Part shown: positions 1 to 5,439 of the stretch, piece after piece | Position numbering within the stretch: the stretch's first letter is position 1 | How the letters are laid out: every line of letters starts with the position of its first letter | Assembly (NCBI GenBank): GCA_903864515.1 | Contig: CAIPFZ010000010.1 | Coordinates: forward strand, 1-6,627 | Reading direction: 5' to 3' | From: an uncultured bacterium | Lineage (GTDB): Bacteria; Patescibacteriota; Minisyncoccia; Phycocordibacterales; CAIZLB01 | Length of the DNA: 6,627 nucleotides | Program-made: the position numbers and the translations under genes | The notes under the pieces: model-generated | The model's input: only the letters and a program-made list of their open reading frames with translations | Database searches by the model: none | Told to the model about the DNA's origin: nothing

Positions 1-19
1 ATAATTAAATTAAAACAAT

Positions 20-217
20 ATGAGCAAAATGACAATGATGTTTGAAATAAGAAGGGAATTAAGATCACTTAATGACGCTATTGATAAAAAAATATTACGC
101 AATCAATCATATGAGAGAGAGTCACGCCGTCACAGATATTTAGTGAATCAATTACGTAGAGTTGAGAGTGAAGCATCCATCGCAAGGACATTCTCACTAG
201 CTTCTTTCTTTCTGTAA
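20..217 (+). CDS. Small charged helical protein of unknown function (65 aa)
   Basis: I do not recognise this gene. The product is 65 residues long and dominated by Arg, Glu, Lys, Asn and Leu. From about residue 8 to 49 it can form one long charged helix, possibly coiled coil, with a dense basic run around RESRRHR (residues 33-39). There is no membrane segment or signal peptide, only a short hydrophobic end (SLASFFL). Basic and helical, it could bind nucleic acid or a protein partner, but that is a guess. ATG at 20 is the first start; in-frame ATGs at 29, 35 and 38 are alternatives, and no Shine-Dalgarno sequence precedes any of them. The gene ends 75 nt before the LexA-like gene, which has its own promoter, so the two need not be co-transcribed. 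Only 19 nt of upstream sequence are visible. It is probably a real gene, because its codon use and residue mix fit the neighbours. Confidence 0.6.
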   Translation: MSKMTMMFEIRRELRSLNDAIDKKILRNQSYERESRRHRYLVNQLRRVESEASIARTFSLASFFL

Positions 218-267
218 TTACAAGGTTCAGCGCGCCTCGGAACTATATGATAGAATTAAAACTGAAT

Positions 268-276
268 TGATATAAT
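268..276 (+). promoter_or_regulatory. Extended -10 promoter of the LexA-like gene
   Basis: A perfect TATAAT at 271-276 is preceded by TGA (268-270), giving an extended -10 element. No good -35 box lies 16-18 bp upstream, which is usual for extended -10 promoters. Transcription would start near 283, leaving a leader of only about 10 A/T-rich nt before ATG 293. Confidence 0.6.
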
Positions 277-292
277 ATAAAAATAAATAATA

Positions 293-880
293 ATGTCCTA
301 CGAAGATTATAAACAAAAAATCACAAGTTTCTATAGAAGCAATAAGCGTATGCCGTGTTATTCAGAAATTATGTCACTAATAGGTTTTAAGTCTAAGAAT
401 GCTGTTTTTAAATTAGTTAATAAAATGATTGATGAGGGGGTAATTGAGAAAGATTCATCTGGTAGAATATCTCCAAGGCGCATTTTTGGTGAAGTATCAC
501 TTCTTGGAGTTGTTGAGGCTGGTATTCCAACTACAACAGAAGAAGAAGTCTTGGATACAATGAGTCTTGATGAATGGCTTTTGGGTGATTCTCAAAGCTC
601 ATCAACATATATGCTTGAAGTTAAGGGGGACTCTATGATAGAAGCTCATATAGAAGAGGGTGATTATGTTTTAGTAGAGAGAGTTAATGGAAATAAAGAA
701 ATAAAAGACGGAGAGATAGTGGTTGCTGAAGTTGATGGCGGTTGGACACTTAAATATCTAAAACATGATAAACGTGGTAAAATATATCTACAGCCGGCCA
801 ATAAGAAATATTCAAATATTTATCCTGAATATGATCTTCAGATTGGTGCAGTAGTTAAAGCTGTTATAAGAAAGATGTAG
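293..880 (+). CDS. lexA: LexA-like self-cleaving transcriptional repressor (S24 family)
   Basis: At 195 aa, close to the usual ~200 of LexA. Residues 1-62 match the LexA winged helix-turn-helix: RMPCYSEIMSLIGFKSKNAV (19-38) lines up with the canonical PSVREIAEALGLKSPSTV segment and is followed by a wing-like EKDSSGRIS. Residues 68-195 form the S24 peptidase/dimerisation domain. The cleavage bond is A76-G77 (VVEAGIP), the nucleophile is S114 (VKGDSM) and the general base is K154 (TLKYL), so all autocleavage residues are present. In the known family, RecA-ssDNA filaments trigger cleavage and derepress DNA-damage genes. ATG 293 is the only sensible start and lacks a Shine-Dalgarno sequence. Between S114 and K154 lie about three more residues than in E. 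coli LexA. It could instead be a LexA paralogue or CI-like regulator, since no classical SOS box (CTGT-N8-ACAG or GAAC-N4-GTTC) is seen at its promoter. Confidence 0.85.
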   Translation: MSYEDYKQKITSFYRSNKRMPCYSEIMSLIGFKSKNAVFKLVNKMIDEGVIEKDSSGRISPRRIFGEVSLLGVVEAGIPTTTEEEVLDTMSLDEWLLGDSQSSSTYMLEVKGDSMIEAHIEEGDYVLVERVNGNKEIKDGEIVVAEVDGGWTLKYLKHDKRGKIYLQPANKKYSNIYPEYDLQIGAVVKAVIRKM

Positions 881-918
881 TCCGGTGTTAGTTTAATTAT
901 TGGATACTTAATATAAAC

Positions 919-952
919 CCATCAATACGTTTCAGTAGAATTGTGTTGATGG
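919..952 (+). other. Stem-loop between the lexA-like and DoxX genes
   Basis: CCATCAATACG (919-929) pairs with 942-952 to give an 11-bp stem including two G-T wobbles, with a 12-nt loop. No T-run follows on either strand, so it is not a typical intrinsic terminator. It ends 13 nt before the DoxX start codon, so it may act in the mRNA leader, as an RNA processing or stability element, or as a weak 3' end for the upstream transcript. TATA-like stretches at 903-917 could start a transcript just 5' of it. Confidence 0.45.
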
Positions 953-965
953 ATCAAATACTCAA

Positions 966-1364
966 ATGAATGAATTTAAAAAAATAGATAATAAAATACA
1001 TGAAATCACGGTAGTTGGTAAATACGCTCATGAGGCAATGTTTTTTGCTCGTATAGTTATTGGATGTTTATTCTTGTATCATTCCTTGTCAAAGTTTGGA
1101 GCAAATACACCTTGGTTTATGACTCTTGTTGGTCTTGTTGAACTAGTTTCCGCAGTGTTCATTTTGGTTGGCACAAGAATTAGAACAGCCGGATTTGTAC
1201 TTGGTGTAATAATGATTGGCGCTATCTTTACAAAGATGTTTATTTGGAAGATGAGTTTTGCTGGTAAAGGAGGCTGGGAGCTTGATCTTGTTGCATTAGC
1301 TCTATTGTTTGTGCTTGTTACAGTAAGTTCAACCAAATACAAATTTGCTGGAAAGCATAAATAA
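966..1364 (+). CDS. DoxX-family integral membrane protein
   Basis: This 132-aa protein matches the DoxX family in size and layout: four membrane helices at about 25-41, 52-69, 73-93 and 105-121. Visible family features are the opening R29-I-V-I-G with K43 at the end of helix 1 (LSKFG), the LVGLVELVSAVFILVGTRIR segment (54-73) with intramembrane E59, and WELD (104-107) at the start of helix 4. DoxX relatives act in the cytoplasmic membrane in redox or quinone-linked roles in some bacteria, but the family is functionally mixed and no substrate can be read here. The first ~24 residues are a hydrophilic cytoplasmic lead. ATG 966 has no Shine-Dalgarno sequence; the ATG four bases later is out of frame. 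No clear promoter is visible, so read-through from the lexA-like gene 85 nt upstream is possible. A strong terminator follows. Confidence 0.8.
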   Translation: MNEFKKIDNKIHEITVVGKYAHEAMFFARIVIGCLFLYHSLSKFGANTPWFMTLVGLVELVSAVFILVGTRIRTAGFVLGVIMIGAIFTKMFIWKMSFAGKGGWELDLVALALLFVLVTVSSTKYKFAGKHK

Positions 1365-1413
1365 AAATATTCAGTTTAAAAGATAGGGCTTCTATAAGCC
1401 TTTAGGTATATAT

Positions 1414-1449
1414 AAAGAAAATGTTCCTTTGGAGCATTTTCTTTTATAT
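1414..1449 (+). terminator. Strong Rho-independent terminator after the DoxX gene
   Basis: Positions 1414-1427 pair with 1431-1444 in a 14-bp stem with one G-T wobble and a TTT loop, and the descending arm runs into TTTTATATT. The A-rich ascending arm means it could also work on the other strand. A smaller hairpin lies just upstream (1385-1402, GGCTT/AAGCC core with a CTAT loop) and may assist. Confidence 0.85.
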
Positions 1450-1458
1450 TAATCATAG

Positions 1459-1482
1459 TATAATGTTAATAGCTAAACATTA
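1459..1482 (+). promoter_or_regulatory. -10 box with overlapping inverted repeat, upstream of the DUF805 gene
   Basis: A perfect TATAAT at 1459-1464 lies 32 nt before ATG 1497, giving an A/T-rich leader of about 25 nt; no convincing -35 box is seen. Overlapping it is an inverted repeat, TAATGTT (1461-1467) and AACATTA (1476-1482), with an 8-nt spacer. This placement over the -10 box and expected start site would suit an operator, but arms this AT-rich can arise by chance. Confidence 0.45.
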
Positions 1483-1496
1483 ATTTAGTTTATAAG

Positions 1497-2228
1497 ATGC
1501 AAAAACCAAAAGAGGGAATAGAGAACTTCATAATTAAGAAACTGGAAAAAGCTCATACAATAGATGAGATTATTCTACTTTTGAAAAGTGCAGGTTTTTC
1601 TCATATGGAAATAGAGAAGGGGATTGAGCGTGTTAAAAAGAGTCATAAAACATTGCATCAAGATTTAGCTGCTTCAAATAACTTCCTGCCTTCACTTAAA
1701 AAGAAAAGCAAAAAAGATTTTGAATCAAAAATAGCTTCTTTTGAAGAAAACACATTAGGGCATATTGGTCTGTTTGCCGGTAGAATGAGAAGAAAGGATT
1801 TCACAGTTTCAATATTGTTTCTGTTCAGTTTGTTTTTCAGTTTGGTTATAATTGTATCAAGTTTTATACAGGCAATGTATCCAGAAAGATGGGATTTGAT
1901 AAAGGAAGTTCTTTCTAGTGACGCTAACGGTGTATTGTCTATGTACATTCCAATAATTTTCGCACCATTTACATTAATCTTTGTGTCTTTGGTGACAAGA
2001 CGCCTTCATGATCTAAATCTCCCTGGGGTGTTAAGCTTCCTTTATCTAGGAGTTTTTATTTATCCGTTTTCAGTTTATGTATCATCCGGTCTTATTGTAT
2101 TTGATCTTGCTCTATTCGTGCTCTTTATATTACTTTTATCAAAGAGAGGGGAGCCGGTCTTGAATGCATATGGAAAGTCACCCGTCAGTCATGGTTCAAC
2201 TTTTACAAAAATATTAAATTTAAAATAA
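1497..2228 (+). CDS. DUF805-type membrane protein with N-terminal helical domain
   Basis: Product of 243 aa in two parts. Residues 1-50 form a soluble helical module (TIDEIILLLKSAGFSHMEIEKGIERVKKS), followed by a Lys-rich linker to about residue 78. Residues 92-229 look like DUF805: GRMRRKDF (95-102), membrane helices at about 103-124, 149-167, 178-195 and 199-214, the signature RRLHDLNLPGVL (168-179), and the closing GEPVLNAYGKSP (218-229), close to the family's RRLHD-x-G and G-x-N-x-YG-x-x-P ends. Typical DUF805 proteins are about 110-150 aa, so the N-terminal module is an addition. DUF805 is an inner-membrane family of unknown biochemical role. ATG 1497 has no Shine-Dalgarno sequence. The next gene starts 6 nt after the stop, so the two are almost certainly co-transcribed. 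Confidence 0.75.
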   Translation: MQKPKEGIENFIIKKLEKAHTIDEIILLLKSAGFSHMEIEKGIERVKKSHKTLHQDLAASNNFLPSLKKKSKKDFESKIASFEENTLGHIGLFAGRMRRKDFTVSILFLFSLFFSLVIIVSSFIQAMYPERWDLIKEVLSSDANGVLSMYIPIIFAPFTLIFVSLVTRRLHDLNLPGVLSFLYLGVFIYPFSVYVSSGLIVFDLALFVLFILLLSKRGEPVLNAYGKSPVSHGSTFTKILNLK

Positions 2229-2234
2229 TTAAAA

Positions 2235-2582
2235 ATGAATTCATCAATTATACATGCCGATATATTCTTCTACGTAACAACTATCTCTGTTGTTATTCTG
2301 ACAGCGCTACTTATTGTGCTGTTTTATTACATAGTAAAAATAGCAAGACATTTGGAGAGAACTGCTTTAAGACTCAGAGAGGAGAGTGAGCGAATTATCG
2401 AGGATGTATCAATGATCAGAGAGTCAATTGAAGATCAGGGAGGTAGAGCTGTATCTTTCTTGAAATTTATCTTTGGATCCTTTATGCGTAGTGGAGGGTC
2501 TAGAGGTGGAGAAAGGAATGGGTCTAAAAAAAGCTCTAGGGTTAAAAATAGGAAAAAGGTTGCGGAGGAAGATGAAGAATAA
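2235..2582 (+). CDS. Single-pass membrane protein with cytoplasmic helical stalk, unknown function
   Basis: I cannot assign this 115-aa protein to a named family with certainty. One membrane helix spans about residues 11-34, followed by a charged helix (35-66, coiled-coil-like, rich in Arg and Glu) and a short amphipathic stretch (72-84). The tail is disordered and strongly basic (GGSRGGERNGSKKSSRVKNRKK), ending in a small acidic cluster (EEDEE). The architecture resembles short DUF948-like proteins, which often sit beside YtxH-like genes, as here. By the positive-inside rule the basic tail should be cytoplasmic. It starts 6 nt after the DUF805 stop, so it is likely the second gene of that transcript. 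No Shine-Dalgarno sequence precedes ATG 2235. A role as a membrane scaffold or nucleic-acid tether is conceivable but not shown. Confidence 0.65.
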   Translation: MNSSIIHADIFFYVTTISVVILTALLIVLFYYIVKIARHLERTALRLREESERIIEDVSMIRESIEDQGGRAVSFLKFIFGSFMRSGGSRGGERNGSKKSSRVKNRKKVAEEDEE

Positions 2583-2607
2583 ATGTTGGGTGTGGTGAAC
2601 GATTGTT

Positions 2608-2636
2608 TTGTATATTTTTGATTATATTGGTATAAT
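2608..2636 (+). promoter_or_regulatory. Promoter of the YtxH-like gene, almost touching its start codon
   Basis: TTGTAT (2608-2613), a 17-bp spacer, then TATAAT (2631-2636) preceded by TGG (2628-2630), giving an extended -10. Only 9 nt separate the -10 box from ATG 2646, so transcription should begin within about 3 nt of the start codon. This is the best-supported leaderless start in the window. Confidence 0.75.
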
Positions 2637-2645
2637 ATAGGTATT

Positions 2646-3089
2646 ATGAATACAACAAAAAAAGAAAATAAAGCAGGTGCTAAAAAAAGCACAGAAGGAA
2701 AAAGTAATGTAGCGGGTGTACTAGGAGTGATTGGAGGTCTTGCTGCGGCAACAGCAGTGGGTGCATACTTTGTTCACAATTCAAAGGATGCTAAGAAGAA
2801 AATTAAAAATGCAAAAGGATGGATACTGAAAGCTAAGGGAGATGTTTTGGATAAGCTTGAGGATATGAAGGATGTCTCTGAGGATAAGTATAAAACTACA
2901 GTTGACTCTGTATTATCAAAATATGGAAAGATTAAGAAGGTAGAAGGACCAGAACTTGAGAAATTGGCTGGAGAATTGAAGTCTCACTGGAAAACAATTG
3001 TAAAGGAATTAAGTGCTGGTTCAAAATCTGTTAAGAAAGCAGTTAAGAAAGGGGTAACTGTTACAAAAGGAGCAGTTAAGGGTAAATAA
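2646..3089 (+). CDS. YtxH-like membrane-anchored protein with Lys-rich tail
   Basis: Product of 147 aa. After a basic, hydrophilic start (1-21), one Gly/Ala-rich membrane helix spans 22-43 (GVLGVIGGLAAATAVGAYFV), followed by NSKDAKKKIKNAKGW. This layout is typical of YtxH-domain proteins, whose glycine-rich helix is followed by a (P)xSGxExRxxI-like stretch; the match is by style, and the usual APxSG motif is not exact. Residues 45-122 are predicted helical and charged. The last ~25 residues are an Ala/Val/Lys repeat (SVKKAVKKGVTVTKGAVKGK) resembling histone-H1-like or PHA-granule-type basic tails. YtxH proteins are general-stress or envelope-associated and poorly defined biochemically. The gene has its own promoter ending 9 nt before ATG 2646, and a terminator-like hairpin follows 26 nt after the stop. 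Confidence 0.7.
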   Translation: MNTTKKENKAGAKKSTEGKSNVAGVLGVIGGLAAATAVGAYFVHNSKDAKKKIKNAKGWILKAKGDVLDKLEDMKDVSEDKYKTTVDSVLSKYGKIKKVEGPELEKLAGELKSHWKTIVKELSAGSKSVKKAVKKGVTVTKGAVKGK

Positions 3090-3115
3090 TTCATCGTAGA
3101 GATTGAATGTTAGGT

Positions 3116-3150
3116 GAATCAGGCTCGCAAAACGAGCCTGATTCTGTTAT
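3116..3150 (+). terminator. GC-rich hairpin terminator after the YtxH-like gene
   Basis: Positions 3116-3127 (GAATCAGGCTCG) pair perfectly with 3133-3144 in a 12-bp stem with a CAAAA loop. It is by far the most GC-rich stem in the window. The tail (TGTTATG) has few T residues, so it is a less classical terminator than the one at 1414, but its place just after a gene and before a new promoter fits transcript 3'-end formation. Confidence 0.7.
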
Positions 3151-3209
3151 GTAAATAATAGGAAGTTTACTGTTTTTGTTGTAGGATGTAGTGATTAATG
3201 GCTGGTAAT

Positions 3210-3226
3210 GCTTAACATTATTAAGC
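3210..3226 (+). promoter_or_regulatory. Palindrome upstream of the methyltransferase gene (possible operator)
   Basis: GCTTAA (3210-3215) and TTAAGC (3221-3226) are perfect inverted arms around CATTA. A second, overlapping inverted pair is TAATG/CATTA (3206-3220). The site lies 32 nt before ATG 3259, just upstream of where a -35 element would be. A 17-bp operator for a dimeric repressor would fit, but no regulator is identified. Confidence 0.4.
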
Positions 3227-3244
3227 GCAGTAAAAAGCAAGTAA

Positions 3245-3250
3245 TATAAG
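3245..3250 (+). promoter_or_regulatory. Candidate -10 box of the methyltransferase gene
   Basis: TATAAG at 3245-3250 (overlapping TAATAT at 3242-3247) ends 8 nt before ATG 3259. There is no good -35 match 17 bp upstream. If used, the transcript would begin at or within a few nt of the start codon. The call is weak because the region is very AT-rich. Confidence 0.35.
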
Positions 3251-3258
3251 AATAAAAT

Positions 3259-4356
3259 ATGAATACAAATAACTATAGAAGAAATAAGCCAAAGAGTACA
3301 TCAAGGGGGGCTCTGAGAGGTGCACCAGATAGTGCACCCGTTATTGCAAGACCAAGGTCTGCAGGTTTTCCTGGTCCTTCGAGAATTCATACAAGAATGG
3401 GGGTTGCCAAGTCTTCTGTTAGAATGGCTCCAGAGGGGGCACCTAGAATTGCACCCATTCGTATTTCTGGAGCATCATCTAGTGGTGTTTCAAATATCGC
3501 ATCAAAAGGAAGTACATCATGGGGTAATGAAGCAGAATGGTATGATAATTATTTGGCTGATAGTGATTCATATCAGAGACAGATAATTATGCCAAACATT
3601 GTTAGGATTATTAATCCATCTGTAGATAAGAGAATTTTAGATGTCGCATGTGGGCAAGGATTGTTTTCTGAATCAATGATTGAGAAAGGTGCCTCCGTTG
3701 TGGGCGTTGATATATCCTCGGAGTTAATTGGTATTGCTAAAAAAAGATTTGGTAATAAAGTATCTTCAAAAAATAATTTTATTGTGTCTCCTGCAGATAA
3801 GATGACTTCCGTTGGAATAGAAGAAAAATCTTGTGATTCTGCAATGTGTATTTTGGCAGCACAAAACATTAAGGAATTTGACTCTACAATTAAGGAAGTA
3901 TCTAAAATACTAAAACCAAAAGGAAAGTTTGTAATAGTTTTGAATCACCCATGTTTTAGAGTCCCAAAACAATCTGATTGGCATTTTGATGCAGAAGGTG
4001 GCGGACCTGAAGGGGATCCATCATATAGTATTGTAAATGGAAAAAAGACTGGAAGATACGGGCGTGTTGTTTACAGTTATATGAGTGAGGGTGTTATTAA
4101 AATCGATATGCATCCAGGCGAGCAGGATAGACGTAAAAAATCTTATACAACGTCTTTCCATAGACCTATGCAAATATATAGTAAGTGGCTAGCTAACGCA
4201 GGCTTCTGTATATCTAGAATTGAAGAATGGAGTAGTCACAAGAAAAGTAATCCAGGGACTAGAGAAATGGCGGATAAAAGATCAAAAAAAGAGATACCTT
4301 TATTTATGTGTATAGAGGCAATTTTAATTGAGAAAGATGGAATGTTGGATTATTAA
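3259..4356 (+). CDS. Class I SAM-dependent methyltransferase with disordered basic N-terminal extension
   Basis: Product of 365 aa. Residues ~88-355 form a Rossmann-fold methyltransferase of the Methyltransf_11 (UbiE/COG2226-like) type. Motif I is LDVACGQG (127-134), which binds SAM; D151 in GVDIS is the acidic residue expected to hold the ribose; A179-D180 is the adenine-side motif; LKPKGKFVIVLNHPCF (218-233) is the post-motif strand. The substrate cannot be read, and the HPCFRVP stretch (230-236) and long C-terminal region may form its pocket. Residues 1-87 are unusual: no predicted fold, many Arg, Pro, Ala, Gly and Ser, and a repeated GAPxxAP pattern (21-27, 60-66). ATG 3259 is chosen because the frame is open and a -10 box sits just upstream; ATG at 3397 or 3424 would shorten the extension. 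No Shine-Dalgarno sequence is present at any of them. Confidence 0.8.
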   Translation: MNTNNYRRNKPKSTSRGALRGAPDSAPVIARPRSAGFPGPSRIHTRMGVAKSSVRMAPEGAPRIAPIRISGASSSGVSNIASKGSTSWGNEAEWYDNYLADSDSYQRQIIMPNIVRIINPSVDKRILDVACGQGLFSESMIEKGASVVGVDISSELIGIAKKRFGNKVSSKNNFIVSPADKMTSVGIEEKSCDSAMCILAAQNIKEFDSTIKEVSKILKPKGKFVIVLNHPCFRVPKQSDWHFDAEGGGPEGDPSYSIVNGKKTGRYGRVVYSYMSEGVIKIDMHPGEQDRRKKSYTTSFHRPMQIYSKWLANAGFCISRIEEWSSHKKSNPGTREMADKRSKKEIPLFMCIEAILIEKDGMLDY

Positions 4357-4371
4357 GTTAATATTTTGTTG

Positions 4372-4386
4372 ATAGACTAAGTCTAT
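4372..4386 (+). promoter_or_regulatory. 15-bp perfect palindrome in the CAP-protein promoter (likely operator)
   Basis: ATAGACT (4372-4378) and AGTCTAT (4380-4386) are exact inverted arms around one central A. The site sits between the methyltransferase stop and ATG 4409 and overlaps the candidate -35 box and an alternative -10 box, the expected position for a repressor operator. As RNA, the one-base loop cannot form a proper hairpin without opening pairs, so a DNA-binding site is more likely than a terminator. Confidence 0.5.
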
Positions 4387-4401
4387 AAAATATCGTAAAA
4401 T
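4373..4401 (+). promoter_or_regulatory. Promoter of the CAP-domain gene
   Basis: TAGACT (4373-4378), a 17-bp spacer, then TAAAAT (4396-4401), only 7 nt before ATG 4409, so the transcript would begin at the start codon. An alternative -10, TATAAA at 4384-4389, would give a leader of about 13 nt. No Shine-Dalgarno sequence is present in either case. Confidence 0.5.
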
Positions 4402-4408
4402 TGTATAC

Positions 4409-5383
4409 ATGAAAGTTTTCAGAGCCTTATTTGCCATACTGCTATTGTTCATATTAATTTATGCTTTTAAGGGGTATTTGAATAATTCAAGTTTTGTTTT
4501 TTGGAATGATTCATCGTCTTCAAGCTCAACACTTAGTATGTCATCAGGATCTTCTGCAAGCACAACTGAATCTGGTCTAAATTTTTCAGACAACATAGCT
4601 TCTACTACCTTGGGAGATATCAAGAAATTTGACGCTAGTTCCTTGTATACTCCAAATCGTGATAAGTTACCCCCAATTATTGGAGAGAATAATACTGAGT
4701 CTAAGGACGGTAGACTTACGGATGACGGTGTTTTCTTTAACACTAATATAGAAAGAGGTTTGCAATCAATGAATCCATTGAAGAGAAATTCTGTATTGGA
4801 TAGATCTGCTGAAATTAAATTGAATGATATGTTTAGTAATCAATATTTTGAACACGTTTCTCCAAATGGTTCTAGTGTATCAGATGTTGCTAATGCGGTT
4901 GGATATAAGTTTTTGGTTATAGGGGAGAATCTTGCGCTTGGTAATTTTGCAGGTGATGCAAAGGTTGTTGCTGCTTGGATGGCGAGTCCTGGACATAGAG
5001 AGAATATATTAGATAAAAGATATACAGAAATGGGAATTGCTGTTGGATACGGAATGTATAAAGGAAGGATGCAATGGCTAGCTGTACAACATTTTGCAAG
5101 ACCGATGTCATCTTGTCCCTCACCAAACTCTGTACTTAAGGATAGAATAGCTAAAGACAAAGAGGATCTTACCTTCAGAGAAACAGATATTACTTCTATG
5201 AAAAAAATTGTAGATAGTATGTCAGCAACCGATACTGGTTTTGAATCTACAGTGTCCAGTTATAATGCGTTGGTTAATGATTATAATAATAAACTTAAGA
5301 TATTAAAGGCTGAAATTACAAACTATAATTCTCAAGTTAATAACTTCAATAGCTGTTTGGACGCTGTAACAACTTCTGTATAG
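4409..5383 (+). CDS. Membrane-anchored CAP/SCP (YkwD-like) domain protein
   Basis: Product of 324 aa. An N-terminal signal anchor (FRALFAILLLFILIYAF, 4-20) leads into a Ser-rich spacer (35-55), so the rest should lie outside the cytoplasmic membrane. The CAP domain spans about 110-232 with clear signatures: YFEHVSPNG (146-154), GENLALG (172-178), AWMASPGHRENIL (189-201), YTEMGIAVGYG (205-215) and AVQHF (225-229). H149, E173 and H196 match the conserved His/Glu cavity residues. Bacterial CAP proteins are secreted and mostly of unknown activity; the YkwD group is linked to the cell surface and spores. Residues 236-316 form an added helical, coiled-coil-like region bracketed by the only two cysteines, C236 and C316, which could form a disulfide. 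No Shine-Dalgarno sequence precedes the start. The gene has its own promoter and is followed by a hairpin. Confidence 0.85.
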   Translation: MKVFRALFAILLLFILIYAFKGYLNNSSFVFWNDSSSSSSTLSMSSGSSASTTESGLNFSDNIASTTLGDIKKFDASSLYTPNRDKLPPIIGENNTESKDGRLTDDGVFFNTNIERGLQSMNPLKRNSVLDRSAEIKLNDMFSNQYFEHVSPNGSSVSDVANAVGYKFLVIGENLALGNFAGDAKVVAAWMASPGHRENILDKRYTEMGIAVGYGMYKGRMQWLAVQHFARPMSSCPSPNSVLKDRIAKDKEDLTFRETDITSMKKIVDSMSATDTGFESTVSSYNALVNDYNNKLKILKAEITNYNSQVNNFNSCLDAVTTSV

Positions 5384-5388
5384 AGCTT

Positions 5389-5416
5389 AACTGAAGGATT
5401 CTTCAGTTTGTGATTT
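5389..5416 (+). terminator. Probable intrinsic terminator after the CAP gene
   Basis: AACTGAAG (5389-5396) pairs exactly with CTTCAGTT (5401-5408) around a GATT loop, 5 nt after the TAG stop, and is followed by a broken T-rich tail (TGTGATTTT). An 8-bp stem with an interrupted T-run suggests moderate efficiency. Confidence 0.6.
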
Positions 5417-5439
5417 TGGTATTACTGTGGTCTATATAC

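Noticed and set aside
222..245. tRNA 3' fragment, because of GGTTC beside a GC-rich stretch
   Set aside because: No T-arm pairing, acceptor stem or CCA follows, and there is no matching 5' half upstream.
3306..3330. GGTGCACC palindrome at 3319-3326 as an operator
   Set aside because: It lies within the coding region as part of a Gly-Ala-Pro repeat that explains it.
3320..3586. Overlapping 88-aa frame inside the methyltransferase N-terminal region
   Set aside because: It lies wholly within the better-supported gene, has a His/Leu/Ile-rich composition typical of a frame shift, and has no promoter of its own.
4840..5160. 106-aa minus-strand open frame inside the CAP gene
   Set aside because: It is the reverse reading of the conserved CAP domain, whose motifs prove that the plus strand codes.
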